A stretch of DNA of 64,000 nt from Marinobacter sp. SS13-12 (GTDB lineage Bacteria; Pseudomonadota; Gammaproteobacteria; Pseudomonadales; Oleiphilaceae), in contig NZ_JASSUA010000001.1 in NCBI RefSeq assembly GCF_030227115.1, positions 310,001 through 374,000 on the forward strand, given 5' to 3'. The notes beneath the pieces are model-generated. The model made no database searches and was not told where the DNA came from. It worked only from the letters and a program-made list of their open reading frames with translations. Shown one piece after another: positions 26,750-35,822 of the stretch. The translations under genes and the position numbers were made by a program. Each line of letters opens with the position of its first letter. The first letter of the stretch is position 1.

Positions 26750-27622
26750 TTATGCCGAAACAGCGAGCCGAGCCCGTGGGTGGAAGCGGGCGTTTACCCA
26801 AAGGGAAAACGCAATAACGCTGCCACCAAGGGCGAGGCGCAACAGGTCGGCGTCCCGGTTCCAGATCAGCAAATTGACGATCAGCCCCGCAGGTACCAGG
26901 GCATTGTTCATGATGGCCAGTGTGCCGGCATCCACAACGCAAGCGCCGCGGTTCCACAGGAACAGACCCACGCCCGATGCGGCAAGGCCCAGCCAGGCAA
27001 GAATGCCCCATTGCAGGGAAGTGGTTGGCAGACGGCTGGCATCACCGAATATCAGGAAAGAAGGGAGGGCGATAATGAGAGCGCCGAAGAAGAAGTAGCC
27101 GAAGGTGCGATACGCTGGCACCTCGGTCGGGAACCGCATCATGGTGTGCTTGTAGCCCACCTGGCCCGCTGCAAAGGTGAAATTTGCCACCTGCAGCAAC
27201 AGGAAACCGGTGATAAAGCCCTGGCTGAGACCATCGTAGCGGATAATGCCCGCGCCAAGGGTGGCAACCGCCGCAGCCACCAGGGCAACCGGCGAAAACC
27301 GACGGTAGAGCGCATCGTCAATCAGGGTGACATACAGTGGCGTGAAGATAGTGAACAGCAGAACTTCCGGTACCGTCAGATAGCTGAATGAGCGGTACAG
27401 GCATAAATAGGTGATGCCGAACTGCAGCATGCCAGTCACCAGAACACCCAGCTTCAAGCCGCCAGGCACTCCGCGCCAGCGGGTAAAGGGCAGGAACACC
27501 AGAGCCCCAAGCAATACCCGGGTCAGCACAGCGAAATCGCTGTCCACTCGCCCGGCCAGAAATTCGCCGATAAGGCTGAATGAAAACGCCCACAGAACTG
27601 TGACAAAGACCAGAAGACCCAT
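26750..27622 (-). CDS. EamA/DMT-family transporter
   Basis: 290 aa with about ten hydrophobic helices arranged as two EamA repeats. The start at ATG 27622 (MGLLVFVTVLWAF) begins directly with TM1. An upstream extension to 27799 is in frame but encodes a non-membrane, Arg/Gly/Cys-rich stretch overlapping the divergent MATE gene and is rejected. LYRSFSYLTVPEVLLF and ILAWLGLAASGVGLFLWNRG carry the repeat features (FTPLYV, LNWG-like). EamA proteins export metabolites such as amino acids; the substrate is not known. It is divergent from the MATE exporter with about 160 bp between them. Confidence 0.85.
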   Translation of the reverse strand: MGLLVFVTVLWAFSFSLIGEFLAGRVDSDFAVLTRVLLGALVFLPFTRWRGVPGGLKLGVLVTGMLQFGITYLCLYRSFSYLTVPEVLLFTIFTPLYVTLIDDALYRRFSPVALVAAAVATLGAGIIRYDGLSQGFITGFLLLQVANFTFAAGQVGYKHTMMRFPTEVPAYRTFGYFFFGALIIALPSFLIFGDASRLPTTSLQWGILAWLGLAASGVGLFLWNRGACVVDAGTLAIMNNALVPAGLIVNLLIWNRDADLLRLALGGSVIAFSLWVNARFHPRARLAVSA

Positions 27623-27784
27623 GCTAGCGATACCTGAAAACCGTGAGTGCGGCACTTTACCCGTTCCCGGGCCGCCTTGTACACAGGCGCAGCGGAAACA
27701 CCCTATGCCACCCCGGGCAGTGAATAAGGTACCATCCCGCCTTTCTGATTCATTCCGTTTTACCCAGAGCCAGGCAGGCGATCC

Positions 27785-29176
27785 ATGGATGAAGTCCATC
27801 AGCCGTTACCCGAAGCCCGTCAGCCGCTGGTCAGCCGCACGCTGACCGAGTGGCGCACGCTGGCGATTCTTGGCGGCCCGATCCTGATTGCCCAGGTCGC
27901 CCAGATGGCCAATGGCGTTATCGATACCGTGATGGCCGGCCATGCCAGCGCCGAGGATCTGGCCGCCGTAGGCATCGGCAGCAGCCTGTGGATGCCCGTT
28001 TTCCTGTTCTTCATGGGGCTGCTGGGTGCTCTGCAACCGATTATCTCCGGCTACAACGGCGCCCGCACCACTGAAAAGATCATGCCCGCTACCTGGCAGG
28101 GGTTGTATATAGCCGCTGCTGGCTCGGTGATCATGATCCTGCTGCTGACCAACGTGCACCCGGTGCTCAGCGCCCTGAACCTGGAAGCCAACACCGCCCG
28201 TATCAGCCAGGGCTACCTGGATGCTTTTGCCTGGGGCATTCCTGCCATGCTGCTGATGATGGCACTGCGGGGGCTGACGGACGGGCTGGGGCATACCCGG
28301 GTGATTATGGCATTCTCGGTGCTCGGCACCCTGATCAACCTGCCCCTCAACTACATATTCATCTACGGCAAGCTCGGGCTCCCCGCCATGGGCGGTATCG
28401 GCTGCGGCTGGGCCACCTCGATCTCCAACGGCATTGCGGCCATTGCACTGCTGGTCTACCTGAACAGGAGCGCTGTCTACCGCCGGTTTCACCTGCTTGC
28501 CGACTGGGCAAAACCGGACGCCGACGGCATCCGCTACATCCTGCGCCTGGGCATTCCCATTGGTTTTACCATTTTTGTGGAAGCCAGCATGTTTTCGGTA
28601 ATTGCTCTGTTTCTGGCGCCCCTGGGGCCAGTGATTGTAGCGGGACATCAGATTGCCCTGAACGTGGTCTCACTGTTGTTCATGCTGCCATTGAGCATCG
28701 GTATGGCGCTGACCTTGCGGGTGAGTTTTCTGATGGGGGCCAGGGCGCCGGACACCGCCCGGCTCATTGCCCGCAGCTCGCTGATTCTTGCGTCGGCGGT
28801 GGCGCTGGTGTTTGCCGTTATGCTGTTTGTCTTTGCCGACGCCATTGCGGCGCTGTACACCAGTGATGCGGACGTCCGCGCCGTCACCGTCACCCTGCTG
28901 GTATACGCCGCCTTCTTCCAGATCGCCGATGTCATCCAGGTTACCTGCATCAGTGCCCTGCGGGGCTACAAGGACACCAGCATTCCCATGTTCATCATGC
29001 TGTTTTCATTCTGGATCGTTGGTTTGCCCCTGGGCTGGGTGTTGACGTTTACCGACTGGCTGTTGCCGGCTATGGGCGCTGCCGGTTTCTGGGTGGGACT
29101 GACAAGTGGTCTGGCATCCGCCAGTATCTTGCTCGGGTTGCGGTTGTTCCTGTTCGCACCAGAACCGGAAACATAA
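27785..29176 (+). CDS. MATE-family efflux transporter
   Basis: Multidrug and toxic-compound extrusion family protein of 463 aa with twelve hydrophobic helices. The N-terminal GGPILIAQVAQMANGVIDTVMAGH carries the conserved Gln and Asp of the NorM type. ALRGYKDTSIPMFI and LGLPAMGGIGCGWATSISN are repeat-half motifs. It expels cationic compounds in exchange for Na+ or H+. The C-terminus is short (EPET). It ends five bases before the convergent diguanylate cyclase gene. Confidence 0.93.
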   Translation: MDEVHQPLPEARQPLVSRTLTEWRTLAILGGPILIAQVAQMANGVIDTVMAGHASAEDLAAVGIGSSLWMPVFLFFMGLLGALQPIISGYNGARTTEKIMPATWQGLYIAAAGSVIMILLLTNVHPVLSALNLEANTARISQGYLDAFAWGIPAMLLMMALRGLTDGLGHTRVIMAFSVLGTLINLPLNYIFIYGKLGLPAMGGIGCGWATSISNGIAAIALLVYLNRSAVYRRFHLLADWAKPDADGIRYILRLGIPIGFTIFVEASMFSVIALFLAPLGPVIVAGHQIALNVVSLLFMLPLSIGMALTLRVSFLMGARAPDTARLIARSSLILASAVALVFAVMLFVFADAIAALYTSDADVRAVTVTLLVYAAFFQIADVIQVTCISALRGYKDTSIPMFIMLFSFWIVGLPLGWVLTFTDWLLPAMGAAGFWVGLTSGLASASILLGLRLFLFAPEPET

Positions 29177-29181
29177 AACCG

Positions 29182-30192
29182 TCAGGCTGTCTCTGGTGCC
29201 GGCTCCTGAGCAGCCATGTCGTCCGCATAAACAATCTGGTCGCGGCCGCTGGCCTTGGCTTTATAAAGTGCCTCATCGGCCCGCGCCAGCCAGTTGTCAG
29301 GCGTTTCGCCGTCTTTTAGCAGGGCAACCCCGAACGAGGCGGTCACCTTTCCGCCTGGATGCTTCAGAAACTTGTGCATGATGTGTTGCAGGTTATGCAT
29401 CACCGCCCTCAGCCCGGTTTCATCCACACCACTCATCAGCAACACGAATTCCTCACCACCGAACCGGAACATCTGATCGGATTTGCGAATATTCTGCTCA
29501 ATCAGAGCCACCATTTCCGTCAGTACGTCATCCCCCACACTGTGGCCGTGGGCGTCGTTGATCTTTTTGAAGTGATCAATATCCAGTAACACCAGGGCAT
29601 AGGAAATCCCCGTTCTGGCGGCACTGGCGGCCGCCATTGCCAATTCTTCGTCCATGGAACGGCGATTCTTGACCCCGGTCAGCGGATCAATGGTGGCCAG
29701 ATGCTCCAAACGCTCACGCTGGTTTTCGTTGCGGTGGGCGAAGACATAGGCGCAGCAACTGACCACTACGGCTGTGGCGGAAAATGACCACATCTGGATG
29801 GTGGAACTGAAAGCAACGCCATGTACCATCAAGGTGATCACAGCAGCCAGATTAATGACTATGGCGTAGCGGGACTCGGTGAGGAAGAAGCTGGTCACCA
29901 GGCAGGGGTATAACCAGAACAGGCCAGGCTCCCCAACGACAGCGCCAACCGTAACGGCACCAGCGCAGGCTATAATGGCCATTGCCAGGCCGGTACGAGC
30001 GGTATCGCCGGTTATCCACGCATAGATCATGCCCGCCATGATGGCGAGCATAATCGTCGTATCAACGATGCCTGCCAGCATGTTGCCCTGAGCAAATCGC
30101 ATCACTGCAAACGGACTGATACCCAGAAGCGCACTGATTCCGAGCAGGGTAATAATGGACAGCCGAAAATCAGTTTTCAGGCGATATAACAT
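29182..30192 (-). CDS. Membrane-anchored diguanylate cyclase
   Basis: 336 aa. The N-terminal half has about six hydrophobic helices (residues 10-150), a MASE-like sensor of unknown ligand. The GGDEF domain follows (about 165-325) with DPLTGVKNRR, LDIDHFKKINDAHGHSVGD and an intact GGEEF active site. RKSD five residues before it fits the RxxD inhibitory site, so product feedback is likely. It synthesises c-di-GMP at the inner membrane. It is convergent with the MATE gene. The start ATG gives a short basic N-terminus before TM1. Confidence 0.92.
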   Translation of the reverse strand: MLYRLKTDFRLSIITLLGISALLGISPFAVMRFAQGNMLAGIVDTTIMLAIMAGMIYAWITGDTARTGLAMAIIACAGAVTVGAVVGEPGLFWLYPCLVTSFFLTESRYAIVINLAAVITLMVHGVAFSSTIQMWSFSATAVVVSCCAYVFAHRNENQRERLEHLATIDPLTGVKNRRSMDEELAMAAASAARTGISYALVLLDIDHFKKINDAHGHSVGDDVLTEMVALIEQNIRKSDQMFRFGGEEFVLLMSGVDETGLRAVMHNLQHIMHKFLKHPGGKVTASFGVALLKDGETPDNWLARADEALYKAKASGRDQIVYADDMAAQEPAPETA

Positions 30193-30353
30193 AGTCTCTA
30201 CCGGAACCGGGAACGCCCCGAGTACTTTTTCCGACTTTATCGTCGCTCAGGGCACATTCCGACCTTAGTCTTATTAGCAAACTATCATAGCGCAAGATCC
30301 GATTGTTGAAGATGCACTCAACAAGATTTAACAAAACCTCAACGTTTCTCGCC

Positions 30354-30390
30354 AGTTTCCGGGAGTTCACTCCAGAAATTCCCGGAAACT
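30354..30390. promoter_or_regulatory. Stem-loop over the 3' end of the DUF6901-like gene
   Basis: AGTTTCCGGG (30354-30363) and CCCGGAAACT (30381-30390) pair perfectly across a 17-base loop that includes the stop codon at 30367-30369. It may act as a transcription end or stabiliser for the minus-strand gene. No T run is present. Confidence 0.5.
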
Positions 30391-31074
30391 GTCATCCAGG
30401 TCTCCCTCGTACTCCTCCAGCGCATAGCGGACATCCGCAGCCAGCAGGTCGAGCAACACAAAACTGTTCACCCCTGCATCCTCGTCCTGGCTGGCCCTCA
30501 GGCGGCTGCTCATACCATGGTTGAGTAGACGTAAATCACTGTACACCTGGCTGAGCGAGGTCATCTGCCAGTCGCCTTCCAGGCCCTGGCGCTGTCTGAG
30601 ATATTGCCCCAGAAGATAGGTGCCGAAGGTCCTGAACAGGGTTTCGTCCGGTGAACTCAGGGGCAGGTGGAATCGCGCCATTGGCCGCAGGATGCGCGTG
30701 ACCGGGCAACCGGAAAAAGGGCCCACCAATCCCATAAGCGAGCCCATGGCCCGTTGCAGGGTGGTATCAGCCGTTATGGTTCGTGAGCGGGAGGTCACCG
30801 TGACCGTAACCGGTTCATGGGAGGCGCGCATGGCTGTTGCCCTGGCAGGCTCAACCAGCGCCACAGCATAAGGGCAATGGCGGTACTCCTCAGTGGACAG
30901 CGGGCAGTGGCTGCACTGGTGAAATCCCAGGCGCGTCCAGTCCGGCAGGTTATCCGTCAGAGCAGGTTGATCACCGTCCGCGGATGTCACATCACACTCC
31001 CAAACGGAGTCGTCGCCAAACCGGAACCGGTAGTGAACATCCGCAGCCGCCATACCCAATCTCCTGATCAGCAT
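30367..31074 (-). CDS. DUF6901-like protein with a cysteine cluster
   Basis: 235 aa, cytosolic, no signal peptide. It resembles the DUF6901 family by pattern recall: WTRLGFHQCSHCPL with a third Cys in HCPYAVAL (a CxxC-x9-C cluster near residues 54-67), then SGCPVTRILRPMARFHLP and YLLGQYLRQRQG. The cysteines could hold a metal or respond to redox. The C-terminal part is acidic and helical. It is divergent from the ten-gene signalling cluster with a 180-bp gap, so shared regulation is possible. The function is unknown. Confidence 0.75.
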   Translation of the reverse strand: MLIRRLGMAAADVHYRFRFGDDSVWECDVTSADGDQPALTDNLPDWTRLGFHQCSHCPLSTEEYRHCPYAVALVEPARATAMRASHEPVTVTVTSRSRTITADTTLQRAMGSLMGLVGPFSGCPVTRILRPMARFHLPLSSPDETLFRTFGTYLLGQYLRQRQGLEGDWQMTSLSQVYSDLRLLNHGMSSRLRASQDEDAGVNSFVLLDLLAADVRYALEEYEGDLDDSFREFLE

Positions 31075-31253
31075 AACCGGGCAATAAAAACCAATATTCC
31101 GGATACCAAACGTAACGTTGAAAGGTGATCAAAACCACTATACTGAAACCACGCTCAAAAGAATAAACCCATATCTCGATTAAAGGTATTGCGCGGCACT
31201 TCAAGCTGGCTTTTCCCGGACATCCGCAACACTCCGCCGAACGGGCTATCACT

Positions 31254-32117
31254 ATGTCGGACCTCAACCCCAATCCATCAGAGCAGGATCAGCTGAACGC
31301 CAGGCTCGAGCAGGCAAACCGGCAGTTGCTGCAGTCTGAGAAGCTAGCTGCCATTGGCCAACTGGCGGCCGGGGTTGCCCATGAAATCAATAACCCCGTG
31401 GGCTATGTCTATTCCAACCTGCAAAGCCTGGGCACCTATCTGGAAGATCTTTTCAGGCTTACCGATGCGGTGGACGCAGGAGCATCACTGGAAGATCTGA
31501 GTGCGATCAAAAAGAATATCGATTACAGCTTTCTGAAGGATGATCTCAAGGATCTTCTGGCGGAATCCCGGGAGGGTATCGAGCGGGTCAAAACCATCAT
31601 TTCGGCAATGAAGGATTTCTCTCATATCGACGATGAGGAATTCAAACTGGCGGACCTGCACCGTGGTATTGAAACCACCCTGAACGTGGTCAACAACGAG
31701 CTGAAATACAAAGCCACTGTGGTCAAAGAATTTGGCGAGCTCCCTGAAGTGGAGTGCATCAGCTCCCAGATCAACCAGGTGGTCATGAACCTGCTGGTAA
31801 ACGCCGCCCACGCTATCGACGATTTTGGCGAGATCATCGTTCGTACCCGCTGCGACGGCAACTGGGCAATCGTTGAAGTGGAGGACAACGGCAAGGGTAT
31901 TGCCGAAGAGAACCTGCACCGGATTTTCGAGCCTTTTTTCACCACCAAACCGGTTGGCAAAGGCACCGGTCTGGGGTTGTCCCTGTCTTTCAACATCGTC
32001 CAGAAACATAATGGCAGCATCGCGGCGGAACACGCCTCCACCGGCAAGGGCACCTGTTTCCGCATATCACTGCCACTGACGCAGCCAGAGGCCACAGCGG
32101 ACAACGAGTGGGGCTGA
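31254..32117 (+). CDS. Soluble sensor-less histidine kinase
   Basis: 287 aa, no membrane segment and no recognisable sensor domain. A short coiled coil (residues 10-30) precedes the H-box AAGVAHEINNPVGY with phosphoacceptor H43. NLLVNAAHAID (N box), VEDNGKGIAEE (G1), FEPFFTTKP (F box) and GKGTGLGLS (G2) form a full ATPase. It therefore autophosphorylates but must receive its signal from a partner protein or an oligomeric state. It is the first gene of a nine-gene overlapping operon. The next gene begins two bases after its stop, so it probably phosphorylates one or more of the receivers encoded there. Confidence 0.92.
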   Translation: MSDLNPNPSEQDQLNARLEQANRQLLQSEKLAAIGQLAAGVAHEINNPVGYVYSNLQSLGTYLEDLFRLTDAVDAGASLEDLSAIKKNIDYSFLKDDLKDLLAESREGIERVKTIISAMKDFSHIDDEEFKLADLHRGIETTLNVVNNELKYKATVVKEFGELPEVECISSQINQVVMNLLVNAAHAIDDFGEIIVRTRCDGNWAIVEVEDNGKGIAEENLHRIFEPFFTTKPVGKGTGLGLSLSFNIVQKHNGSIAAEHASTGKGTCFRISLPLTQPEATADNEWG

Positions 32118-32119
32118 AC

Positions 32120-33466
32120 ATGGCAGAGTCTCTACCCTCCAATGCCAGCCTGCTACTGGTGGATGACGAGGAAAATATCCTCCGTAGCCTGCAAAGGATA
32201 CTCCGCAAGGAGCCCTACGACATCCGCGCGGTCGCCTCCGGTGAGGAAGCGCTGGCGCTGCTCAATGAACAGAGATTCGACCTGGTCATCTCGGACGCCC
32301 GCATGCCCGGCATGGATGGCCCTACCCTGCTGTCCGAGATCAAGAAGAAGTGGCCCTGGTGTATTCGCATACTGCTGACCGGTTACGCGGATATCAATTC
32401 CACCATCAAGGCCATTAACGATGGCCAGATATACCGCTACATCAGCAAGCCCTGGGACGACGAAGAGCTGAAACTGGTGATTCGCCAGGCCCTTGCCTTC
32501 CAGTATTCGGAACGTCGCCGGCTGGCACTGGAGAAGCTGACCCGCAAGCAGAACAAGGAGCTGCAGGCGCTCAATGCGGGCCTAGAAGAGAAGGTACAGG
32601 CCCGCACCGAAGAGCTGAAGGAAACCGCAGACATGCTGGATGCGGCTTACACCGAACTGAAGCAAAGCTATGTCACCACCACCGAAGTCTTTTCCACGCT
32701 GATCAACAAGCGGCTGCCGGCCAACCGCCAGCCCAACGCCAAGGTAATCGGCCTGGTGAAGGCCTATGCCGAATACCACCAGCTGGACGAAGACCTCTCC
32801 CGGAACCTGTATATGGCGGCCGCCCTCTACAATCTCGGCAAGCTGAGCTGGCCCGACGAGCTGTTCAAGGCCCCGTCCGATCTGCTCACCAAAGAGCAGC
32901 GCCTGGAGTTCCTGAAATACCCGGTCAACAGTGAACAGCTGTTGATGGCCCTGGAGCCGCTGAAAGAAACCGCGCGAATCATCCGCCACCATCAGGAAAA
33001 ATGGAACGGCTACGGCGTTCCCGAGAGGCTCGAAGGTACCGAGATTCCCCTGGCGTCCCGCATCCTCCGGCTGGCCGTGGATTTCATCGAACTCCAGTAC
33101 GGCCTGATCCTGGAGCGCCGGGTTTCCCGTGATAACGCCCTGAAACTGATCAAACGCTACCGGGAACGGCTTTACGATCCGGAGATTGCGGACCGTTTCC
33201 TGGAAGTGTGCATTGAGGTCGCTCCGGATGTAGAGCATGAAGACCCGGATATCGCGGCGCTCGACACCCTGCGACTGAAGGCAGGCATGGTACTGGCCCG
33301 CAACCTTTATGCGGCGTCCGGCATGCTGTTGCTGAACGAGGGCAAGGAACTGACATCCCTACTTATCGACAAACTGGTGGCGTTCGAAAAAGGCGAACCG
33401 GACGGTACCCACTACACGGTGTATGTGCACCGTCCGGCCGAGGAAGAAACGGAGACAGCATCATGA
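32120..33466 (+). CDS. Response regulator with degenerate HD-GYP output
   Basis: 448 aa from ATG 32120; an in-frame GTG at 32108 would overlap the kinase gene. The receiver (about 12-130) has LLVDDEENI, phosphoacceptor D59 and ISKPWDDEEL. A coiled coil (about 140-180) leads to an HD-GYP-like domain (about 190-370). The metal-binding HD pair is replaced by YNLGKL, and HHEKxDGxGYP appears as HHQEKWNGYGVP, so phosphodiesterase activity is doubtful. A C-terminal segment of about 70 residues (LKAGMVLARNLYAASG) resembles the tail found in other regulators of this kind. It is coupled to the next gene by ATGA overlap. A protein-interaction or ligand-binding role seems more likely than catalysis. Confidence 0.87.
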   Translation: MAESLPSNASLLLVDDEENILRSLQRILRKEPYDIRAVASGEEALALLNEQRFDLVISDARMPGMDGPTLLSEIKKKWPWCIRILLTGYADINSTIKAINDGQIYRYISKPWDDEELKLVIRQALAFQYSERRRLALEKLTRKQNKELQALNAGLEEKVQARTEELKETADMLDAAYTELKQSYVTTTEVFSTLINKRLPANRQPNAKVIGLVKAYAEYHQLDEDLSRNLYMAAALYNLGKLSWPDELFKAPSDLLTKEQRLEFLKYPVNSEQLLMALEPLKETARIIRHHQEKWNGYGVPERLEGTEIPLASRILRLAVDFIELQYGLILERRVSRDNALKLIKRYRERLYDPEIADRFLEVCIEVAPDVEHEDPDIAALDTLRLKAGMVLARNLYAASGMLLLNEGKELTSLLIDKLVAFEKGEPDGTHYTVYVHRPAEEETETAS

Positions 33467-33987
33467 TCAAAATTCAGCTGGTGGACGATGAACCCAACAT
33501 CCTCAGTGCCCTCAAGCGCCTGCTGCGCCCCAACGGCTGGGAGATTCATACCTACGACAACGTCGAAGCCGCACTGGGCGGGCTACTGGAGCACAATTAT
33601 GCCGTCATCATCTCCGACTATCAGATGCCGACTGCCGATGGTGTAACCTATTTGCAGTTTGCCAAACAGCGCCAGCCAAACGCCGTTCGTCTGGTATTGA
33701 GCGCCTACGGCGACCGCAATTCCATGATCAAGGCCATCAATCAGGCGGAGGTCTATCGCTACCTGTCCAAGCCCTGGGATGACTACGAGGTAGTCGCTGC
33801 CATTAAATCCGCCATTGATATCTACGAGCTGAAGTCCGAAAACCAGCGCCTGCTGGATGAAGTGACCGCCCAGCGCCAGATGATCAAGGCCCGGGAGCAG
33901 GAACTGCTGCGCCTGGAAAAGAATAACCCGGGCATTACCCGCGTTCATCGCGATGCTGACGGCTCCGTGCTGATCGGCGACCAATGA
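33463..33987 (+). CDS. Stand-alone response regulator with coiled-coil tail
   Basis: 174 aa. A receiver domain fills residues 1-120 with LVDDEPNI, phosphoacceptor D52 in IISDYQMP, Ser-Ala switch LVLSAYGD and LSKPWDDYE. A predicted coiled coil (about 120-155) and a short conserved-looking tail (GITRVHRDADG) follow. There is no DNA-binding or enzymatic output domain, so output is by protein contact, perhaps to the GTPase encoded seven bases downstream. It overlaps the preceding gene by four bases. Confidence 0.9.
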   Translation: MIKIQLVDDEPNILSALKRLLRPNGWEIHTYDNVEAALGGLLEHNYAVIISDYQMPTADGVTYLQFAKQRQPNAVRLVLSAYGDRNSMIKAINQAEVYRYLSKPWDDYEVVAAIKSAIDIYELKSENQRLLDEVTAQRQMIKAREQELLRLEKNNPGITRVHRDADGSVLIGDQ

Positions 33988-33994
33988 GGTTCTG

Positions 33995-34663
33995 ATGGCG
34001 GATCATAGTCCTGAAGACAACAGGCTGGCCCTGAAGGTGGTGTTTTACGGCCCTGCCCTGAGTGGCAAAACCACCAACCTGATGCAGCTGCACTCCCTGC
34101 TGAACCCCCAGCGCAAGGGCGAACTGATGGTGCTGGAGACCCGCGACGACCGCACCCTGTTCTTCGATATGCTGCCCATCGGCCTGAAAGGCGATTCCGG
34201 GCTGGATCTGCGCCTGAAGCTGTATACCGTGCCGGGCCAGGTGCAGCATGACAGCACCCGCAAGGCGGTGCTGTCCCGCGCGGACGCCGTGGTGTTTGTG
34301 GCGGACTCCCAGACCAGCCAGCAGGACAATAACGCCACGGCGTTCGGAAATCTGGAGGAAAACCTGGAGAAGGTCGGGCTGGATATCGACACCCTGCCCA
34401 TGGCAGTCCAGTTCAACAAGCGCGATCTCCCCGGCGTGGTTGGCGACACTGAACTCCAGCAGCGCTGGGCGGAAACGCCCTGGGCACCGCTGCAAATGGC
34501 ATCCGCCCTTCATGGCAAGGGGGTTCTGGAGACTTTCCGGATACTGCTGGACCGGCTCTACACCGAAGTGGACCGGGAATTCGCCCTGGACACTGACCAC
34601 GGCATTGACCGCGACACGTTTATCCGGCAACTGAGCGCCGCCAGCGAGGAAATTCGTGCGTAA
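33995..34663 (+). CDS. MglA-like small Ras-superfamily GTPase
   Basis: 222 aa with a complete prokaryotic GTPase fold: P-loop GPALSGKTT (K25), switch-I region ETRDDRTLFFDMLP, the MglA-type switch-II PGQ (80-82, in LYTVPGQVQHDSTR instead of DTAGQ), base-specificity NKRD (141-144) and a late SA motif near QMASALHGKG. No lipid anchor or membrane segment. MglA GTPases set cell polarity and control type IV pili and gliding motors with MglB-type GAPs. No roadblock-domain GAP is seen here. It is sandwiched between a receiver gene (7 bp upstream) and a kinase gene that overlaps its end by 8 bp, so its state may be phospho-controlled. Confidence 0.9.
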   Translation: MADHSPEDNRLALKVVFYGPALSGKTTNLMQLHSLLNPQRKGELMVLETRDDRTLFFDMLPIGLKGDSGLDLRLKLYTVPGQVQHDSTRKAVLSRADAVVFVADSQTSQQDNNATAFGNLEENLEKVGLDIDTLPMAVQFNKRDLPGVVGDTELQQRWAETPWAPLQMASALHGKGVLETFRILLDRLYTEVDREFALDTDHGIDRDTFIRQLSAASEEIRA

Positions 34664-35813
34664 CTTTGAAGACGACCCCACACTCGAAGATCTGCTTACC
34701 AGCGATCAACTGCAGCGCCTGAACCGGATGCTCAGCACCCTGTGCCGTAACCCCGTCGAGATTGGCAGCGACAGAAAAGCGGATGCGCTGGCGCTGGAAT
34801 TCAATCTGGAAACCGTGGGCTGGCTGTCCGGCGGCAGCTCCGAACAGGAGCGTCTTGCTGCCGCGGACCTGGTGTCGTTTCTGATGATGTTCATTGCCAA
34901 GTATCGGCTGGCTGCCAACCTGCACCACGACACCACCGAGGCCAGCTACGCCGAACTGCAGAAGCAGAACGAGGCCCTGAAGGCCTCGGAAGCCCGTTAC
35001 CGTGTGCTGTCCGACCAGCTGCAGGACAAGGTGGATGAGCAGGTAACGGTGATCAAACAGGCGCAGATGGATCTGTACGAGAGCGCGCGACTGCGCTCCG
35101 TCGGGCAGCTGGCGGCGGGCGTGGCCCATGAGATCAACAACCCGATCGGTTTCATTTCCAGCAACCTCAAGGTGGCTGATGAATACGTTAACGATTTGCG
35201 GGAGCTGGTTCCGGATTCCGATCAGAACCGGGAACTGCTGGATGATTTCGACGACCTGATCCGAGAGTCTTCCGATGGCGCCCGCCGTATCGCCAGCATT
35301 GTCTCCGACCTGAAAACCTTCTCCAGCATTGACCAGGCCGACTATACCCTGTGTGACGTCAATGAGTTGCTGGCCAGTGCCGTGCATCTGCTCCAGACCG
35401 ACTATGGCCAGGATCTGGAGATTCTGGAGAAGCCGGGCGAACTGCCAAAGATCTCGGGACATCCGTCGCGATTGTCGCAAACCTTTTACAACCTGCTCGA
35501 CAATGCCGCACAGGCGCTCAAAGGTCAGGAACAGGACGCCGGGGCTGAGGGCAGGGCCGGCCGGATCCTCGCGAAAACCAGTGTCGACAGCGACGGTATC
35601 CGGGTAGTGATTCAGGATAACGGCTGCGGCATTCCGGAAGCCCTTCGCGAACAGGTCTTCGACGCCTTTTATACCAGCCGACCGGTAGGGTCGGGCACCG
35701 GCCTGGGCCTGACCGTTGCCCGGGATACGGTACGCGCTCACCGGGGCACCATTCAGATCGAGAGCAGGGAAGGCACGGGCACCCGTGTCACCCTGTTGCT
35801 GCCGGTCAGTTAA
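34656..35813 (+). CDS. Soluble histidine kinase coupled to the GTPase gene
   Basis: 385 aa, GTG start at 34656 inside the GTPase gene's last codons. Residues 1-95 form a helical domain with no recognised family (LTSDQLQRLNRMLSTL, FLMMFIAKYRL). A coiled coil (about 95-140) is followed by the H-box AAGVAHEINNPIGF with H158. NLLDNAAQAL, IQDNGCGIPE, FDAFYTSRPVGSGTGLGL complete the ATPase. H-box and surroundings closely resemble the first kinase of the operon, suggesting duplication. The unknown N-terminal domain is a candidate contact surface for the GTPase. Confidence 0.9.
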   Translation: MRNFEDDPTLEDLLTSDQLQRLNRMLSTLCRNPVEIGSDRKADALALEFNLETVGWLSGGSSEQERLAAADLVSFLMMFIAKYRLAANLHHDTTEASYAELQKQNEALKASEARYRVLSDQLQDKVDEQVTVIKQAQMDLYESARLRSVGQLAAGVAHEINNPIGFISSNLKVADEYVNDLRELVPDSDQNRELLDDFDDLIRESSDGARRIASIVSDLKTFSSIDQADYTLCDVNELLASAVHLLQTDYGQDLEILEKPGELPKISGHPSRLSQTFYNLLDNAAQALKGQEQDAGAEGRAGRILAKTSVDSDGIRVVIQDNGCGIPEALREQVFDAFYTSRPVGSGTGLGLTVARDTVRAHRGTIQIESREGTGTRVTLLLPVS

Positions 35814-35822
35814 GGATTGATC

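Noticed and set aside
34620..35741. 373-codon open frame on the minus strand
   Set aside because: Antisense to a histidine kinase with all motifs intact; no domain seen.
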